From assembly GCF_900102505.1 (NCBI RefSeq), contig NZ_FMVT01000009.1, positions 118,996 to 182,995 of the forward strand: a stretch of 64,000 bases of DNA, written 5' to 3'. How positions within the stretch are numbered: position 1 is the first letter of the stretch; each line of letters opens with the position of its first letter. Under the pieces are notes generated by a model, which saw only the letters and a list, made by a program, of their open reading frames with translations, searched no databases and had not been told where the DNA came from. This document shows, piece by piece, positions 61,888 through 64,000 of the stretch. The stretch is from Paracoccus tibetensis (GTDB lineage: Bacteria; Pseudomonadota; Alphaproteobacteria; Rhodobacterales; Rhodobacteraceae). The position numbers were made by a program, and so were the translations under genes.

Positions 61888-61910
61888 GGTGCAGACCTGA
61901 AGCGCCGGCC

Positions 61911-62855
61911 TCAGCCGAAGCTTCCGGCCACGCGGCCCAGCAGCATGAACGCGCGGGACGACCGGCTGTCGGCCAGAACGGCGATCTGCAGCTCGTCCAG
62001 CTCGGGCACGAGCCGCGCCAGCAGCCCGTCGAAATGGCGCAGGAAGTGATGCGCGGTGTCGCGGAAGATCTCGTCCTGCCGCATCATCTGCGCCACCGTC
62101 TCCAGCGCCTCGCGGTCGTGGATGCCGCCGAGCGCGGCCACGCCGCTGCCGCGCTGCCCCTCGGCAAAGCGGCGCCAGACGGCCGCGGGGGCGGGGTTCG
62201 GCGGCAGCATGTCCATATAGACGTCATGGCCGGCCAGCAGCGTGACCACATCCTGCGCCGAGCGCAGGACCCGCGACAGGTCGGGATCGCGCAGCGCCTG
62301 GCGCAGCGCGTCGATGGCCTCGTGATCGTCCGGCCCGTCGGGAAAGTTCAGCGCCCGGATCAGCGTCGTCACGTCGATCGGCGCCTGCGCCTGGCCCGGC
62401 TCGAAGCGCATCGCGGTCTGGCGCTGATCGCCCGGCCGGGGCCGCGCGGCAACGGCCGAGGGCGCGGCGGCGGCAGGTGCCGGGGCTTGCCCGTGAGGCG
62501 GGGCGGCGGGGCGCGCGGTTGGGGCGGGCATCGGCGCGCGCGCCGCGTCCCGGCCGTGGCTGTCCTGCCCCAAGGGCCGGCCCAGCTGCTGGCGCAGGTC
62601 GGCGGCCTCGGCGCGCAGGATCTCGATCGAGCGCCCGAGCGAGACGCCCACCCAGATCAGCGCCAGCGGCAGCACCAGCCCCATCACGCGCACCAGCCGG
62701 CCGAGGCCGCTCGGCTCGGTGGTGCCGGTCGGGCCGAGCAGCCAGAACAGCAGGACCAGAAGCAGCCAGGCGGCCGTCAGCGCCAGGCCGACGCGGGTCA
62801 GCGCATCGCGGTTGGCAAGGCTCTTTGCGCGGGCGACGAGGGACATGGTCGTCAC
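61911..62855 (-). CDS. Membrane protein of unknown function
   Basis: A 314-residue protein with two N-terminal membrane helices ([20 protein letters not shown] and [20 protein letters not shown]), a short coiled coil ([18 protein letters not shown]), a Pro/Ala-rich linker (about 105-145) and a soluble helical C-terminal domain ([20 protein letters not shown]). I do not recognise the family. Its start overlaps the greA stop by ATGA, so it is translated with GreA, which suggests steady expression but says nothing of its role. Confidence 0.78.
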   Translation of the reverse strand: MTTMSLVARAKSLANRDALTRVGLALTAAWLLLVLLFWLLGPTGTTEPSGLGRLVRVMGLVLPLALIWVGVSLGRSIEILRAEAADLRQQLGRPLGQDSHGRDAARAPMPAPTARPAAPPHGQAPAPAAAAPSAVAARPRPGDQRQTAMRFEPGQAQAPIDVTTLIRALNFPDGPDDHEAIDALRQALRDPDLSRVLRSAQDVVTLLAGHDVYMDMLPPNPAPAAVWRRFAEGQRGSGVAALGGIHDREALETVAQMMRQDEIFRDTAHHFLRHFDGLLARLVPELDELQIAVLADSRSSRAFMLLGRVAGSFG

Positions 62856-63322
62856 TCGAACCGGATCCGCACGATCTCGTAGCTGCGCTGCCCGCCGGGC
62901 GTGACGACCTCGACGCTGTCGCCCTCGTCCTTGCCGATCAACGCGCGCGCCAGCGGCGAGCGCATGTTCAGCAGGCCGCGCTCGATGTCGGCCTCGGCCT
63001 CGCCGACGATCTGGTAGGTGCGCTCTTCCTCGGTGTCCTCGTCGATCAGGTGCACGATGGCGCCGAACTTGATCGAGCCGGACAGCTTCGAGGTCTCGAT
63101 CACCTCGGCGCGCGAGAGGACCGATTCCAGCTCCTTGATGCGGCCCTCGATGAAGCCCTGCTTCTCGCGCGCGGCGTGGTATTCGGCGTTCTCGGACAGA
63201 TCGCCATGCTCGCGCGCCTCGGCGATGGCGCGGATGATGGCCGGACGTTCCTTCGACTTCAGCTCGCCCAGTTCCCGCTCGAGCGTCTGAAAGCCGCTGC
63301 GCGTCATCGGTATCTTGTCCAT
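62852..63322 (-). CDS. greA: Transcription elongation factor GreA
   Basis: GreA rescues backtracked RNA polymerase by stimulating RNA cleavage. The 156-residue protein begins [20 protein letters not shown], has the coiled-coil tip with acidic residues ([20 protein letters not shown]) and ends with the FKBP-like domain (GPLLGKDEGD-type region [20 protein letters not shown]). The ATG at 63322 is used, although the open frame extends upstream. A hairpin lies in its leader. Confidence 0.96.
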   Translation of the reverse strand: MDKIPMTRSGFQTLERELGELKSKERPAIIRAIAEAREHGDLSENAEYHAAREKQGFIEGRIKELESVLSRAEVIETSKLSGSIKFGAIVHLIDEDTEEERTYQIVGEAEADIERGLLNMRSPLARALIGKDEGDSVEVVTPGGQRSYEIVRIRFE

Positions 63323-63623
63323 CGCTGCCCTGTCCTTCTTGGGGTGCGGCCCGTCGTGGGATGCGGTTGTCCTGCGGATGCTAAGGCAACGCCCCCGCCA
63401 TTCGGAATGGCAGGGGCGCTGAACCTTTGTTCGCCGGCATCGTGACCCCAAATCCGGGCGCAATGCAAGCCTGCGCCGCCGGTCTGGCGCGGTTTTCGGC
63501 GCCGCCGCGCCCGCCGCCTGCGCCGCCGCCCCCGGGCGATCGGTCACACAGCGTCATGATTGCCCCGCGCAGCCTGGCGCGCTACCTCTGCGGCAAGCCA
63601 GACGCCAGGGAGGACGCCAGCAG
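63323..63623. promoter_or_regulatory. 301-bp divergent region between greA and ETF-QO, with a hairpin in the greA leader
   Basis: No gene is visible. GCCCCcGCCATT-CGG-AATGGCaGGGGC (63391-63417) is an 11-bp stem with one C-A mismatch, 69 bp before the greA ATG. It could be an attenuator in the greA transcript or end a small RNA, as known for the greA leader of E. coli. No T-run follows on either strand. Promoters could not be assigned. Confidence 0.45.
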
Positions 63624-64000
63624 ATGACCGTTGATACCGAATTCGCGCGCGAGTCGATGGAGTATGATGTCGTGATCGTGGGTGCGGGGCCTGCGGGTCT
63701 TTCGGCGGCGATCCGGCTGAAGCAGCTCGACGCGGATCTGTCGGTGGTGGTGCTGGAGAAGGGCTCGGAGGTCGGGGCGCATATCCTCTCGGGGGCGGTG
63801 CTGGACCCCTGCGGGCTGGACGCGCTGATCCCCGACTGGCGCGAGCGGGGCGCGCCGGTGACGACCGAGGTCACGGACGACAATTTCTACATCCTCGGCG
63901 CGGCGGGGCAGGTGCGGGTGCCGAACTGGCCCATGCCGCCCCTGATGACGAACCACGGCAACTACATCGTCAGCATGGGCAATGTCTGCCGCTGGATGGC
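63624..64000 (+). CDS. Electron transfer flavoprotein-ubiquinone oxidoreductase, 5' part only
   Basis: The first 125 codons of ETF-QO, which passes electrons from acyl-CoA dehydrogenases via ETF to ubiquinone at the inner membrane. The FAD fold is clear ([20 protein letters not shown]), followed by [20 protein letters not shown] and [20 protein letters not shown]. The ATG at 63624 follows AGGGAGGA. The window ends inside the gene. It fits with the acyl-CoA dehydrogenase gene at 56.7 kb. Confidence 0.93.
   Translation, partial: MTVDTEFARESMEYDVVIVGAGPAGLSAAIRLKQLDADLSVVVLEKGSEVGAHILSGAVLDPCGLDALIPDWRERGAPVTTEVTDDNFYILGAAGQVRVPNWPMPPLMTNHGNYIVSMGNVCRWM

Overview
The window reads as a chromosomal segment of a high-GC alphaproteobacterium of the order Rhodobacterales, close to Paracoccus or Rhodobacter. 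The evidence is the gene set: a CcrM-type GANTC methyltransferase, the cell-cycle regulator TrcR (DUF1013), COQ9, UbiA, an aa3-type cytochrome c oxidase subunit IV, DUF2794, a DUF484-xerC pair, an ETF-ubiquinone oxidoreductase and a DmdC-like acyl-CoA dehydrogenase. I see no rRNA, tRNA, CRISPR array, prophage, transposase or plasmid genes. About 65 protein genes fill nearly all of the sequence; two are cut by the window edges.

Layout. 1-6.2 kb: an L,D-transpeptidase (cut at the left edge), a GntR/HutC regulator divergent from a fosmidomycin-resistance-type MFS pump, then a glycosyltransferase-90 protein with a decayed sulfotransferase-like N-terminus, ureidoglycolate lyase and RNase HII. 6.2-16 kb: ccrM with GANTC sites in its own promoter, a Crp/Fnr regulator, an AlkB-type hydroxylase and mutY in a row, a DUF721 protein, a DsbA-like thioredoxin, mscL, ald with a divergent Lrp regulator, a CitMHS transporter and rpsU. 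16-27.5 kb: COQ9, quinone oxidoreductase, RNase T2, trcR, a GlsB-like membrane protein, succinate-semialdehyde dehydrogenase, an SH3/DUF1236 protein, a P1 peptidase coupled to a TPP enzyme, smpB, a sulfurtransferase and an aminotransferase. 27.5-41.5 kb: an OmpA/BON protein, ubiA, rsmE, a DUF1127 protein, prmA-msrA, xerC-DUF484, transaldolase, priA, a lytic transglycosylase, a lysine/alanine-rich protein and a second L,D-transpeptidase. 41.5-64 kb: an MFS exporter, nadE, a large MORN-repeat protein, a GNAT, ycjF-ycjX, hrpB, DUF2794, two I78-like lipoproteins, glutamate dehydrogenase, Sua5, acyl-CoA dehydrogenase, an MBL hydrolase, cox subunit IV, a lipoprotein, azlCD, a GNAT, greA and the start of ETF-QO.

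Most genes are housekeeping, so the most unusual signal is non-coding. Five of the 15 convergent gene junctions carry a dispersed REP-like element: an AT-rich head containing GAAATATCC, followed in the fullest copies by two GC-rich hairpins whose stems change by compensating substitutions between copies. A sixth locus of the same family lies in frame inside hrpB. At two junctions (17605-17773 and 43621-43795) two heads face each other and enclose a cassette of about 170 bp. The two cassettes share an identical 28-nt core that can fold into a GNRA-capped hairpin. Their terminal arms differ in sequence between the cassettes but stay complementary within each one. The second cassette also contains an exact TTAA-N7-TTAA box of the CtrA type. 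I judge these to be candidate structured RNAs or a mobile palindromic element. I do not recognise them as a named family, and I could not search.

Other regulatory architecture includes a 10-bp GNRA-type hairpin just before mscL, repeated motifs between ald and its Lrp-type neighbour, inverted repeats between the GntR regulator and its pump, and convergent gene pairs whose stop codons share a CTAG.
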